A stretch of DNA of 64,000 nt, taken from the NCBI RefSeq assembly GCF_039511225.1, contig NZ_CP154261.1, forward strand, positions 248,001 through 312,000, in the 5' to 3' direction. The position numbers and the translations under genes were made by a program. A model generated the notes under the pieces. That model saw only the letters and a list, made by a program, of their open reading frames with translations, had not been told where the DNA came from and ran no database searches. Source of the stretch: Sphingobacterium multivorum (GTDB taxonomy: Bacteria; Bacteroidota; Bacteroidia; Sphingobacteriales; Sphingobacteriaceae). Shown in pieces: positions 55,553-64,000 of the stretch (positions are counted from its first letter, which is position 1; each line of letters starts with the position of its first letter).

Positions 55553-57070
55553 ATGAAAAGATATAATCGATGGGCAGTCATGTTCCTGATGGCACTGGGC
55601 ATCACTGCTTTTACGAGTTCATGTAATAAAAAATTGGATATCGTTGCATCCAATCTCGGCTCCGAGAAACTGGAATGGCAGTCCATATCTGATACACGCG
55701 CGCACTTGATGGGCATTTATGGCCTGATGCGGGCAGCATTGGTTGATAATTATGGGCATTGGGTGTATGGAGAGATGCGCTACGGTGACTTTACACCGTA
55801 TTCCCGCGCTGATCTGCGTGCCGTCCAAGAAAATAAACTGAGATCAGCTTATCCTTTACTTAAAGATCTCACAGACTGGCGTAGATTTTATGCGGTCATC
55901 AATGCAGCATCACTTTTTATCGAACGGGCCCCCGAAGTGATGGCCAAAGATAAGCGATATACAGAGCGCGATATGAAATATGATGTTGCGCAGGCACGTA
56001 CAATCCGTGCCCTGATGTATTTCTATATGGTTCGTATCTGGGGCGATGTTCCTTTGTTAAAAGATTCTTATGATAACGGTTCTTTTGTGGAGCTTGCGCG
56101 ATCAACCGAAGCAACTGTTTTAGCTTTTGCAGAAACCGAACTATTGGCAGCGGCGCAGGATTTACCTTATCGGTATGCTGTAGGGACACAAAGTTATTAT
56201 GGGGAGAACTATGGTACTTGGGTAGGTGTATTGGTCAATAAAATTACAGCTTATTCCCTGTTGGCACATGTAGCCGCTTGGCAAGGAAAATACATCAATG
56301 CGGAGGTATATTCTCGATTTGTTATCGATAATTACTCACAGGCGAATCTTGAGCTGATGACGACGCCTGCATTGGTGAATCCAAGCGATGGTCTATTCGG
56401 GCCGAGTACCCGAGCACAGATTTTAGCGATTCGCTCTTCCTACGAATTGGGCGAAGCGACGAATACAGGTCATATTGAATCATTGACTTTAGGTTATCCA
56501 ATTGTTACCAAAGCCAAACCGGATATCTATGTCAGTCGGGATACCATCAATAAATTGTTTGATGATGTCAACGATACACGTTTCGGTATTGACTCTATAT
56601 CGGGATTGGTACGGACCAACTACTTTACCAATTACAACGGCGATATTCCAATTTTTAGTAAAATCAAGGTCATCCGTAATGGTAATGGTGATTCTGATTT
56701 TTCCATTTTTGGATCGAACTTGGTTTTTACGCGCCTTGAAGAAATCTATTTACTGCAAGCGGAGGCCAAAGCGGTTCTCAACCAACGTGATGATGCCATT
56801 AAATACCTCAATGTGATTAAGGAGCGTCGCGGTCTAAAACCATATATCAGTAACTCACCGAAAGATTTATTGGAAGAGATCTTTTTGGAGAGAAGACGCG
56901 AATTGATGGGGGAAGGCTGGCGATGGTACGATCAAATACGTCTGGCAAAAATTAAGAAAAACAATCCCGTCATGAATGATTTGATCCAAAAAGGAGGAAT
57001 CTATTGGCCTATCTCCTCGGATGTACTCGAGAGAAACTCTAAACTGGTGCAGAATTCATATTGGAAATAA
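55553..57070 (+). CDS. SusD-type surface lipoprotein (module 2)
   Basis: Surface lipoprotein (505 residues), lipobox FTSSCNKK. Conserved segments: AQARTIRALMYFYMVRIWGD, FTRLEEIYLLQAEAKAVLNQ, YLNVIKERRGL and FLERRRELMGEGWRWYDQIR. It forms the cap of the atypical SusC, with a 21-base gap between them, and is 14 bases before the FAS1 gene. Confidence 0.94.
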   Translation: MKRYNRWAVMFLMALGITAFTSSCNKKLDIVASNLGSEKLEWQSISDTRAHLMGIYGLMRAALVDNYGHWVYGEMRYGDFTPYSRADLRAVQENKLRSAYPLLKDLTDWRRFYAVINAASLFIERAPEVMAKDKRYTERDMKYDVAQARTIRALMYFYMVRIWGDVPLLKDSYDNGSFVELARSTEATVLAFAETELLAAAQDLPYRYAVGTQSYYGENYGTWVGVLVNKITAYSLLAHVAAWQGKYINAEVYSRFVIDNYSQANLELMTTPALVNPSDGLFGPSTRAQILAIRSSYELGEATNTGHIESLTLGYPIVTKAKPDIYVSRDTINKLFDDVNDTRFGIDSISGLVRTNYFTNYNGDIPIFSKIKVIRNGNGDSDFSIFGSNLVFTRLEEIYLLQAEAKAVLNQRDDAIKYLNVIKERRGLKPYISNSPKDLLEEIFLERRRELMGEGWRWYDQIRLAKIKKNNPVMNDLIQKGGIYWPISSDVLERNSKLVQNSYWK

Positions 57071-57084
57071 TAGAATAGATAATC

Positions 57085-57756
57085 ATGAAAAACAAACATA
57101 TTTTTTTAGGCTTATCGCTAATCGTACTATTCCTAGGTATTGCTAGTTGTAAAAAAGGGAATACCTATTATGAAGATTTTCAGGTTAAGTATACCGAATT
57201 TAACGGAACCTCCTTGGAATTTTTGGAATCACAGGGTAGTACGTATGACTCCTTGTTGTTAGTCTTGGATCGTGTCCCTTCGGTACGTGCTAAGTTGAAA
57301 GATGCGAATGCAAAAACGACATTTTTTGCAATGACGAACAGCAGTTTTACCAATGCTTTGGACGCCATGAACGGCGTACGTAAAGTGGGAAACAGATCTC
57401 CACTTTATCTCGAAGATATTCCACAATTGATCCTTGATTCCTTGACCTATCATTATGCCTTTGATGGTGAATATGATACGCCTTACCTACGTGATTTTGT
57501 TGAAGGGAAAGTGATTAAAGCCATTGACGATTATAATATGACCTTAAAATATAAAGTGACATCTGCTTCGGGAATTATAGGCGGCGGTCAACAACAGATC
57601 ATATTGAGCGATATGAATAAGTCTATTTTTCAGCGCTACTGGCAGGAAAGCGCAACATCTGTGGTGAATATCCGTACACAAAATGGGATGTTACATGTAC
57701 TCGCGCCAAGTCATAATTTCGGATTTAGTAAACTCGCTAAATTATTAAACAAATAG
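57085..57756 (+). CDS. FAS1 (fasciclin-like) lipoprotein (module 2)
   Basis: Lipoprotein (223 residues) with lipobox LGIASCKKG and one FAS1 domain: EFLESQGSTYDSLLLVLDRV, KTTFFAMTNSSFTNALDAMN and a final IRTQNGMLHVLAPSHNFGFS. Same position and domain as the module 1 protein but clearly diverged from it. It is one base before the DUF5007-like gene, so coupling is certain. Confidence 0.85.
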   Translation: MKNKHIFLGLSLIVLFLGIASCKKGNTYYEDFQVKYTEFNGTSLEFLESQGSTYDSLLLVLDRVPSVRAKLKDANAKTTFFAMTNSSFTNALDAMNGVRKVGNRSPLYLEDIPQLILDSLTYHYAFDGEYDTPYLRDFVEGKVIKAIDDYNMTLKYKVTSASGIIGGGQQQIILSDMNKSIFQRYWQESATSVVNIRTQNGMLHVLAPSHNFGFSKLAKLLNK

Positions 57757-57757
57757 C

Positions 57758-58798
57758 ATGGAAAAGAAAATATTTAAATCGGCAAAACAGTTATTGGTGC
57801 TCGGGATGGGACTTTTCATGCTAGCCTCATGTAATAAGTATATTCCGGATGACCAAGACTCACTCGGTACTGACGTGGTGTATAGCACCAATGAATTTAT
57901 GCCATTGTTAGGAAGAAATACCTTCTACAATAATATTGTCAATATTGGTCAGAATACATCACAACCCCTCAATTTTAAAATTGTAAATGTGCGTGATATC
58001 GATGGACAGCCTTCAACACTTTTTGAAGATAAATTTCCGGTGAAAATCTGGACAAAGGCTTATAGTGGAGAGGAAAAATCTATTGCGGAAATTGAAAGCA
58101 AACGTAAGGTTGAATATCGTCCAGTGCTTGAGATTTTGGAGAAATCGGGAAATATAAACTTCTGGGGCCAAGCTGTTAACTCGAATTTTGTCAAAGCACA
58201 GCCAGATTCTGGTTACGTGTTTGATATTGAGATCAGCAACACTGGTGGACGCAGATATTTGCGAAATTTCAAATTGAAGCCTTATCGTGAGCGTGCTTTT
58301 GAACCAAGTATTATGGATCCGGTTACCGGTTTATCACCTTTACCGTATACGCACCCAAGCAGAACCAACAATTTGTATGGTGAACGGACGAATCAATTTA
58401 TTTATCCAGGTCTAATCAATGTGTATTTCAATAAATTGGAAAGCAAAGGTGCGGGAAGTAAAACATTGACCATCAGTTTCTTGGATTCGTTGAATCGCCC
58501 AATTGATGTGAAGAAATTTGCAGCGACAGAATGGGATAAATTAGTGCATGGTTTCAACCATAGATTTGAAAATGGAAAGGTGATTTATGACGTAGCTTAT
58601 CCTATTCCACTGGCATCGATTAAAACCGACTACTCTTCAAGCGATGGCACCTATGCCATAATGAATTTCAAATTCCGTCGGAAAGGGCAGTTTGGTTTTC
58701 TTGAAGATTGCGGGATCGAGATGCCATTTGCGATCTACGAGGAGGGGGATTGGGAGATACAGTTTCGCTTCACCAATGAAACACCAAAATTTGAATGA
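57758..58798 (+). CDS. DUF5007-like lipoprotein (module 2)
   Basis: Lipoprotein (346 residues), lipobox LASCNKYIP. The opening after the Cys and the segment LNFKIVNVRDIDGQPSTLFE correspond to the module 1 protein; the C-terminal sandwich has GQFGFLEDCGIEMPFAIYEE. Function is unknown; a surface glycan-binding role is inferred from operon position. Its stop overlaps by four bases an upstream in-frame ATG of the module 3 SusC gene. Confidence 0.75.
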   Translation: MEKKIFKSAKQLLVLGMGLFMLASCNKYIPDDQDSLGTDVVYSTNEFMPLLGRNTFYNNIVNIGQNTSQPLNFKIVNVRDIDGQPSTLFEDKFPVKIWTKAYSGEEKSIAEIESKRKVEYRPVLEILEKSGNINFWGQAVNSNFVKAQPDSGYVFDIEISNTGGRRYLRNFKLKPYRERAFEPSIMDPVTGLSPLPYTHPSRTNNLYGERTNQFIYPGLINVYFNKLESKGAGSKTLTISFLDSLNRPIDVKKFAATEWDKLVHGFNHRFENGKVIYDVAYPIPLASIKTDYSSSDGTYAIMNFKFRRKGQFGFLEDCGIEMPFAIYEEGDWEIQFRFTNETPKFE

Positions 58799-58827
58799 TG
58801 ATGGACGGACTAATTAGCTTAAAAATT

Positions 58828-61800
58828 ATGAAACAAATTTGCATACTATTTACTTTCATTTGCACCTTGTTTGTAGGGGAGGCTTGGGCACAAACCATGA
58901 TCAAGGGTGTCGTGAAAGGAAACGATAATAGGGCGCTCGGCGGCGTATCCATACGTCTGGAGAACCCAAAAAGAGATTTAGGGAAAACCGGCGAAGATGG
59001 GCGATTTGTAATTTCAATCCCAAACACTGGGGTTATGGTATTTTCTTATCAGGGCTATCGTACAGAGAAATATACGATTGTTGCTGGGAAAAAAGAATAC
59101 AATGTAACTTTGGAAATGACCGCTCAGGAGCTCGAAGAGACTGTTGTTGTCGGGTACCAGCAACGTAAAAGAGAAACCTTGACGGGATCCGTGGTAACAA
59201 TTTCCGGTAAGGAAATACAGGATATTCCCTCTGGTAACTTTGTTGACCTTTTACAAGGTAAGGTTGCGGGTTTAAATATTCAGAACAATACAGGTAGCCC
59301 AGGTATGCGCGGAACAATGGCCGTACGGGGGATGTCCAATTTCAATGTTTCGGGTAGCGGTGATAATACCTTTGTGACACCGACCTCGCCATTATTCGTT
59401 ATTGATGGTGTTCCTATCGATGACAATTCGGGCTATGAATATGGATTTGAGACTGCAGGCCCTGGTGTATCGCCAATTTCCATGATTCCACCTGAGGATA
59501 TCGAAGATATTACCGTCATGAAAGATGCACAGGCAACAGCGATGTATGGATCGCGTGGTGCTTATGGTGTTATTCAGGTACGTACCAAACGCGGTAATTC
59601 AAAAGTGCCTATCGTAAACTATCAAGGTCAGTTTTTCTTGTCGGCAGTGCCGCAATTGCGTCGCGTAATTGGTGGTAAGGGAGAACGTATGGTTCGTTTA
59701 GAACAAATTTTGATGAATGATACCACATTGGCTGCCGCGCTACGTCGTATCAACGATTCTCCAATACTGGCCGATTCCCTGAATCCCTATTATAATAATT
59801 CAACCGATTGGCAGTCTTATTTCTATCGCAATACCATGAACCAGACACATAATATTGGTATTTCCGGAGGAGAACGTACATTCAATTACAAAGCCAATAT
59901 GAACTATTACGATGAAAATGGTATCATCGCGAATACGGGTTTTAAAAGATACACAATGACCTCCAATATGCAATATGAGCCGAGTGATCGTTTCAGAATG
60001 ATGACCAATATCAATGTCAATGTGGCGCAAAATAAGATGGGTTCAGGAAATGCCTTAATGCAAACCGGAGTAGGTAAATCGGTCAATACAACCTCGCTGT
60101 ATCCATCGCCTTCGCTATTTTCTGGAAGTATGGGGGCGCTATCCGCATTGGGTGTAGATGATCAGAATAAAACTGGAAATTACGTTGGGCAGCTAGAATT
60201 GCAGTATGTCCCTATTAAAGATGTGCGCGCATCCGTTACCTTAAACTATAATTATACCACTGCGACAAAAGATCGTTATACACCAGAGGTGCTTTTGGGC
60301 AACTCTTCAGAAGTATATAGTTATTATAGCAACAAAAGTAAAGTCTATAACCGGAATCAATTGTCCTATGTGAAAGCAATTAAAGAAAAACATCTTTTTA
60401 GTGTCTATGGATTTACGGAAATGGAAATATCCGCGTCCTCCGAAGACCTATCGAAAATTCGTGGAACGGCCAATGATCAATTTCAAACGGGAATCAGTTA
60501 CAATACACGAAATACACTTGGAGGTTTGTTAAACTCATTGAATAATTTTAGATCAGTGGCTTATGCGGGAAGCTTCTCCTATAATTACGATTCAAAGTAT
60601 ATTCTTGATTTGACTTATCGTATTGATGGTAGCTCGTTGACTGGTGGTGCAACACCTTGGACCAAAAATCCTTCGGCGGGTTTGCGTTGGAATTTCAAGA
60701 AAGAGAAATTTATGGAAAATGTGAGCTGGTGGGATACAGGTTTCTTGAGAGGATCGGTCGGACGGACAATTTCACCATCGGGAACTTTGTCGGATATCTA
60801 CGGTTGGTATAAGATTGACGATGGTCGGTATAACAATAGACCAACAACTTCATTGGATTTGGCCATTGCACCAAACCCTGGACTAGTTCCACAATCGACT
60901 ACCCAATGGTCTATGGCTGCTGAGCTAGGTTTTTTTAATAGCTCACTCTATGTGACTTACGAAACTTATTACAAGCAATCGGATAAAATTTTACGCAAGA
61001 AGCCAATTGCGAATCACAACGCATTTTCTGACGTGCTGACCAACGAGACAGCCATGGTGAATAGAGGACATGAATTAAGTATTCAGTATCGACCAAAATT
61101 AGCAAGTTCGGATTGGGAATTGAATGCGAACGCAACATTTGCGATAAACAGAGATTATGTTACTTCGCTGCCAGATGGAGCACGTCAATTGGTGCAAGCA
61201 GATGGATCAGGGTATGACCTCCCTCAATTCTATCGTTTGGGTCGTAATGCATTTACTTTTGTCTTATATGATTATAAAGGCGTTTATAAAGCGGACGATC
61301 AAGTACCTGTAAATCCATTAACGGGACTGCGTTACCGAGCAGGAGGCCAAATGAACGAAGGTAAATTTTTTCGTGCTGGAGATCCTATTTTTACAGATCT
61401 AAATGGTGACTATGTGCTCGATGAAAATGATTTGGTCTATGTTGGCAATTCGCAGCCAGCAATCACAGGTGGTTTGTACCTCTATACACGTTATAAAAAC
61501 TGGTCTTTGCGGACGCAATTATCCTATACCATCGATCGTGATATCTTAAATACAGCTTTGACCGATCGCTTCCGGAACTATTCGGATCCAAGTGGACAGA
61601 ACTACGGCGCTGGAGCACCAGGTGCTTATGTTCCTTTGGATGCTTATAATGTATGGCGTCAGTTGGGTGACAATGCGGATTATCCAAATGTTTCAGACTT
61701 TACACGTTTATCATTGTATAATCCATACCGTTACAATTCAACCATGTTTATGGAGGATGGCTCTTACGTGAAAATTAATTCGGTCACTGTGGGTTACAAT

Positions 61801-61989
61801 TTTGACAGAAGATGGGCACGTCGCTTTGGGGTGTCATCTGCCCGCATCAACCTGACAGCAAATAATGTGTATACATTTAGTAACTACTCTGGACCAGATC
61901 CAGAACTGGTAACAGGTGTAGGGCGTGATGGTTCAAACGGTTATCCAAGTAGAAGAACCTATTCATTGGGTGTAAGTGTACAATTCTAA
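58828..61989 (+). CDS. SusC-type TonB-linked transporter (module 3)
   Basis: Outer-membrane importer (1053 residues). The frame is open from 58795 (ATGA overlap with the previous gene), but ATG 58828 gives a clean signal peptide (ends GEAWAQ). CarboxypepD_reg domain about 22-95 (IKGVVKGNDNRALGGVSIRL), TonB box EETVVVGYQQRKRETLTGSV, plug LLQGKVAGLNIQNNTGSPGM and DITVMKDAQATAMYGSRGAY, then the barrel. It has no promoter of its own, so modules 2 and 3 probably form one transcript of at least seven genes. Confidence 0.95.
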   Translation: MKQICILFTFICTLFVGEAWAQTMIKGVVKGNDNRALGGVSIRLENPKRDLGKTGEDGRFVISIPNTGVMVFSYQGYRTEKYTIVAGKKEYNVTLEMTAQELEETVVVGYQQRKRETLTGSVVTISGKEIQDIPSGNFVDLLQGKVAGLNIQNNTGSPGMRGTMAVRGMSNFNVSGSGDNTFVTPTSPLFVIDGVPIDDNSGYEYGFETAGPGVSPISMIPPEDIEDITVMKDAQATAMYGSRGAYGVIQVRTKRGNSKVPIVNYQGQFFLSAVPQLRRVIGGKGERMVRLEQILMNDTTLAAALRRINDSPILADSLNPYYNNSTDWQSYFYRNTMNQTHNIGISGGERTFNYKANMNYYDENGIIANTGFKRYTMTSNMQYEPSDRFRMMTNINVNVAQNKMGSGNALMQTGVGKSVNTTSLYPSPSLFSGSMGALSALGVDDQNKTGNYVGQLELQYVPIKDVRASVTLNYNYTTATKDRYTPEVLLGNSSEVYSYYSNKSKVYNRNQLSYVKAIKEKHLFSVYGFTEMEISASSEDLSKIRGTANDQFQTGISYNTRNTLGGLLNSLNNFRSVAYAGSFSYNYDSKYILDLTYRIDGSSLTGGATPWTKNPSAGLRWNFKKEKFMENVSWWDTGFLRGSVGRTISPSGTLSDIYGWYKIDDGRYNNRPTTSLDLAIAPNPGLVPQSTTQWSMAAELGFFNSSLYVTYETYYKQSDKILRKKPIANHNAFSDVLTNETAMVNRGHELSIQYRPKLASSDWELNANATFAINRDYVTSLPDGARQLVQADGSGYDLPQFYRLGRNAFTFVLYDYKGVYKADDQVPVNPLTGLRYRAGGQMNEGKFFRAGDPIFTDLNGDYVLDENDLVYVGNSQPAITGGLYLYTRYKNWSLRTQLSYTIDRDILNTALTDRFRNYSDPSGQNYGAGAPGAYVPLDAYNVWRQLGDNADYPNVSDFTRLSLYNPYRYNSTMFMEDGSYVKINSVTVGYNFDRRWARRFGVSSARINLTANNVYTFSNYSGPDPELVTGVGRDGSNGYPSRRTYSLGVSVQF

Positions 61990-62002
61990 GTTCAAAGACA
62001 AC

Positions 62003-63505
62003 ATGAGAAAGAAATTATTATATCTATTTATACTAGGAGCCTCTTTAGGGCTAGGCTCCTGTGGAAAGGGTTTCCTCGATATTACACAGATTGATAAATT
62101 GACAGGAAATAACTATTGGACCAGACAAGCAGATGTGGATCAGTATATGGGCGGGATCTATTCCACTTTTCGGGAAGCAACCATGTCTAATATCTTTTTT
62201 CCAGCATCGGGCGATTTGCGTTGCGCACCGACCAACAGAACAAGTGCAACAAGTGGATCGGGAAGGGATTACATCAGCTATCTTAAAAACAATGACCTGA
62301 ATGGTCTAATGGCTCGACAAAATGACTTCTCTTATTTTGGCTTTCCGAGAATAACGCAATGGAATAACTTCTATAAGATGGTGCAGAATGCGAACATTGT
62401 AATCTATCAAATAGAAAATAAGGATATGCCATTCCTTAGTGAGAATATGAAAAAATCTTATAAAGCAGAAGCTGTTTTTCTACGGTCCTTAGCTTATTTT
62501 TTCATGGTACGTTTGTATGGTGATGTTCCTTATTATACGGATGTAAATACCAATCCTTTGCCACGGACAAATATGTTTACCGTATTAAAAAACCTTTCGG
62601 CCGATTTGGATGCCACCTATAAAGACCTGCCTTGGACTTATGATGATCCTTCTGTTGTGGCTGTGAAGGCCATGCGTGGGGCCGCAATCGCACTTAATAT
62701 GCATATTAATATGTGGATTGCGGGTCTAGGAACGGAGGATAAAGCAGTGCTTTATCAGAAAGTTGCCGATCTAGGAAGAGAGCTGATGGAAGAAAATGGC
62801 GGCGCTTATGCTTTGTTGGACCTTAGCAGAACAAAAGAGATCTTTAAAGGCCGTACAAAGGAAGGTCTGTTTGAGATTGTGCAAAACTTTAATTATGGCG
62901 AAAGTTTTCACCTGTCGGCATCTTACTCGGATTATGTGCTCCATGCACCAAATAAAGTGACCACAAAGTCCTATATCTATTACGATCCAAAGTTTATGGA
63001 AAAGATGTATCCACCGACAGTGGATGATCAGCGTAAAGTATACTGGTTTGATAAAGATATCTATGCGACAAATGGAGATTTTCAATGTCTCAAATTTTCA
63101 AACGTATTCATGGAAGAGGGCGAAGATAACAATCCCGATGATAATCAAATGGTCTTCCGCTATCCTGACCCAATTTTATTACGAGCAGAGGCCTTGGCTG
63201 AATTAGGTAAGGATGAAGAGGCAAGGACTGTTGTCAATGTCATTCGTACGCGTGCTAAAGCAGCTCCTATTCGGGAGAGTGGGGATGATTTGAAAGATGC
63301 GATTTGGTGGGAACGTGTCAGAGAGCTCTTAGGAGAAGCAAACTTCTTTTACGATTTGGTACGTACGAAAAAAGTCATTAATTCGGAGTACACCTATGCA
63401 CCGATGTCCGTTGCAGCCTTTAACTCGGGTGGTTGGACCTGGCCAATTGATAAGTCTGCTTTGACAAATAACCCCTATATGCAATTAAATAATTACTGGA
63501 ACTAA
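62003..63505 (+). CDS. SusD-type surface lipoprotein (module 3)
   Basis: Surface lipoprotein (500 residues), lipobox LGLGSCGKGF; start chosen at ATG 62003 since the frame upstream (GTG 61976) overlaps the SusC end. Conserved segments: AEAVFLRSLAYFFMVRLYGD, RYPDPILLRAEALAELGKDE, VNVIRTRAK and WWERVRELLGEANFFYDLVR. It pairs with the preceding transporter. Confidence 0.94.
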   Translation: MRKKLLYLFILGASLGLGSCGKGFLDITQIDKLTGNNYWTRQADVDQYMGGIYSTFREATMSNIFFPASGDLRCAPTNRTSATSGSGRDYISYLKNNDLNGLMARQNDFSYFGFPRITQWNNFYKMVQNANIVIYQIENKDMPFLSENMKKSYKAEAVFLRSLAYFFMVRLYGDVPYYTDVNTNPLPRTNMFTVLKNLSADLDATYKDLPWTYDDPSVVAVKAMRGAAIALNMHINMWIAGLGTEDKAVLYQKVADLGRELMEENGGAYALLDLSRTKEIFKGRTKEGLFEIVQNFNYGESFHLSASYSDYVLHAPNKVTTKSYIYYDPKFMEKMYPPTVDDQRKVYWFDKDIYATNGDFQCLKFSNVFMEEGEDNNPDDNQMVFRYPDPILLRAEALAELGKDEEARTVVNVIRTRAKAAPIRESGDDLKDAIWWERVRELLGEANFFYDLVRTKKVINSEYTYAPMSVAAFNSGGWTWPIDKSALTNNPYMQLNNYWN

Positions 63506-63516
63506 AGGAATAGATC

Positions 63517-64000
63517 ATGAAAAAGATTTGGAAATATACTTTTTTACTGTTGATGGCAGTTGCACTGTTTTCGGCGTGTAAAAAGGAAGATTATATCGAT
63601 ACGGGTATTTATGAAGCGAAGTTTAATGGTACAATCTGGAATTATCTGGAATCAAGACCAGATTTGTTTGATACCTTAATGGTTGCGTTGAAAGTAGCCA
63701 AATTGGATGATGTACTGAAAAATGATGAAGTAACCTTCTTTGCTCCCCCTGATCCTTGTATCTTAAAGTCTGTGTGGTTATTGAATCAGACATTATTCCG
63801 TTCAGGACAGGATTCTATCACCAAATTGGAGCAAATCAGACCGGAAATTTGGAGAAAATACCTGTCCAGATATATTTTTAAAGGGAAGAATGTAGCCAAA
63901 GATTATCGCCAGATCGATACACTGAATCTGGCAGCCTTTCCAGGTGGGGTGTATAAGAGTCTAGCTGGCGGCGATATGAATATTGGTGTGCTCTATAATG
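63517..64000 (+). CDS. FAS1 (fasciclin-like) lipoprotein (module 3, cut by the window end)
   Basis: The frame is open from ATG 63517 to the last base (161 codons). Lipobox ALFSACKKE; FAS1 segments NYLESRPDLFDTLMVALKVA and DEVTFFAPPDPCILKSVW. It follows SusD after 11 bases, as in modules 1 and 2, so a DUF5007-like gene is expected just outside the window. Confidence 0.85.
   Translation, partial: MKKIWKYTFLLLMAVALFSACKKEDYIDTGIYEAKFNGTIWNYLESRPDLFDTLMVALKVAKLDDVLKNDEVTFFAPPDPCILKSVWLLNQTLFRSGQDSITKLEQIRPEIWRKYLSRYIFKGKNVAKDYRQIDTLNLAAFPGGVYKSLAGGDMNIGVLYN

Noticed and set aside
44133..64000. Assembly-type duplication of a SusCD block
   Set aside because: The repeated genes differ in length and sequence, and one SusC lacks an entire domain, so the copies are real paralogues.
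1..64000. CRISPR arrays, tRNA or rRNA genes
   Set aside because: No regularly spaced repeats and no cloverleaf or rRNA-like sequence were recognised by reading; a dedicated scan was not possible.

Overview
The window looks like chromosome from a Bacteroidota bacterium, most likely Sphingobacterium or a close relative. The reasons are four SusC/SusD pairs, lipoproteins with SCKK-type lipoboxes, DUF4625, FAS1 and PepSY-like families, promoter -7 boxes of the TAnnTTTG type, and moderate GC. No rRNA, tRNA, CRISPR array, integrase or intact insertion sequence was seen. Species-level placement is inference.

Layout. 1-2.8 kb: a truncated TPR-type sensor histidine kinase, divergent from a LuxR-type response regulator. 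2.9-8.4 kb: a chaperone/usher-like surface-fibre locus, with an usher-like barrel on + facing a pilin-chaperone-adhesin operon on -. 8.6-12.2 kb: a membrane acyltransferase, a cytosine-deaminase-like amidohydrolase and an AraC regulator. 12.6-15.6 kb: a secreted LamG + GH127/GH146 beta-L-arabinofuranosidase. 15.8-18.3 kb: an OmpR-type two-component operon followed by a PepSY-like periplasmic gene; both promoters carry the same 11-bp direct repeat. 18.4-22.3 kb: a probable metal (zinc-like) uptake operon made of a TonB receptor and two His-rich DUF4625 lipoproteins, preceded by two GCAA-N5-TTGC dyads that sit on its promoter. 22.5-28 kb: a Sel1-repeat protein, an Hsp90-family ATPase and a Cys-motif helical protein in a row. 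28-31.2 kb: a small lipoprotein, an exported protein of unknown function and signal peptidase I.

31.5-43.6 kb is a carbohydrate-utilisation locus: SusC, SusD, an unusual membrane regulator (7TMR-DISM receptor fused to an IS1595-transposase-type zinc ribbon and helix-turn-helix), a GH2 enzyme with a malectin-like C-terminus, and a beta-helix protein. The regulator stop is immediately followed by the GH2 start, so sensor, importer and enzymes probably form one substrate response.

44.1-64 kb holds three tandem but diverged modules of the form SusC-SusD-FAS1 lipoprotein-DUF5007-like lipoprotein; the third runs off the window. An M60-type metallopeptidase lies between modules 1 and 2. Upstream of modules 1 and 2 are paired LacI-type operator sequences (about 21-23 bp apart), which suggests shared control. 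Together this looks like a glycoprotein- or peptidoglycan-type nutrient acquisition island; the actual substrate cannot be read from the sequence.

The strongest candidates for something undescribed are the 7TMR-DISM/transposase-domain receptor, the repeated SusCD-FAS1-DUF5007 module with M60 peptidase, the Sel1-Hsp90-Cys-motif triad, and the Bacteroidota chaperone/usher-like locus.
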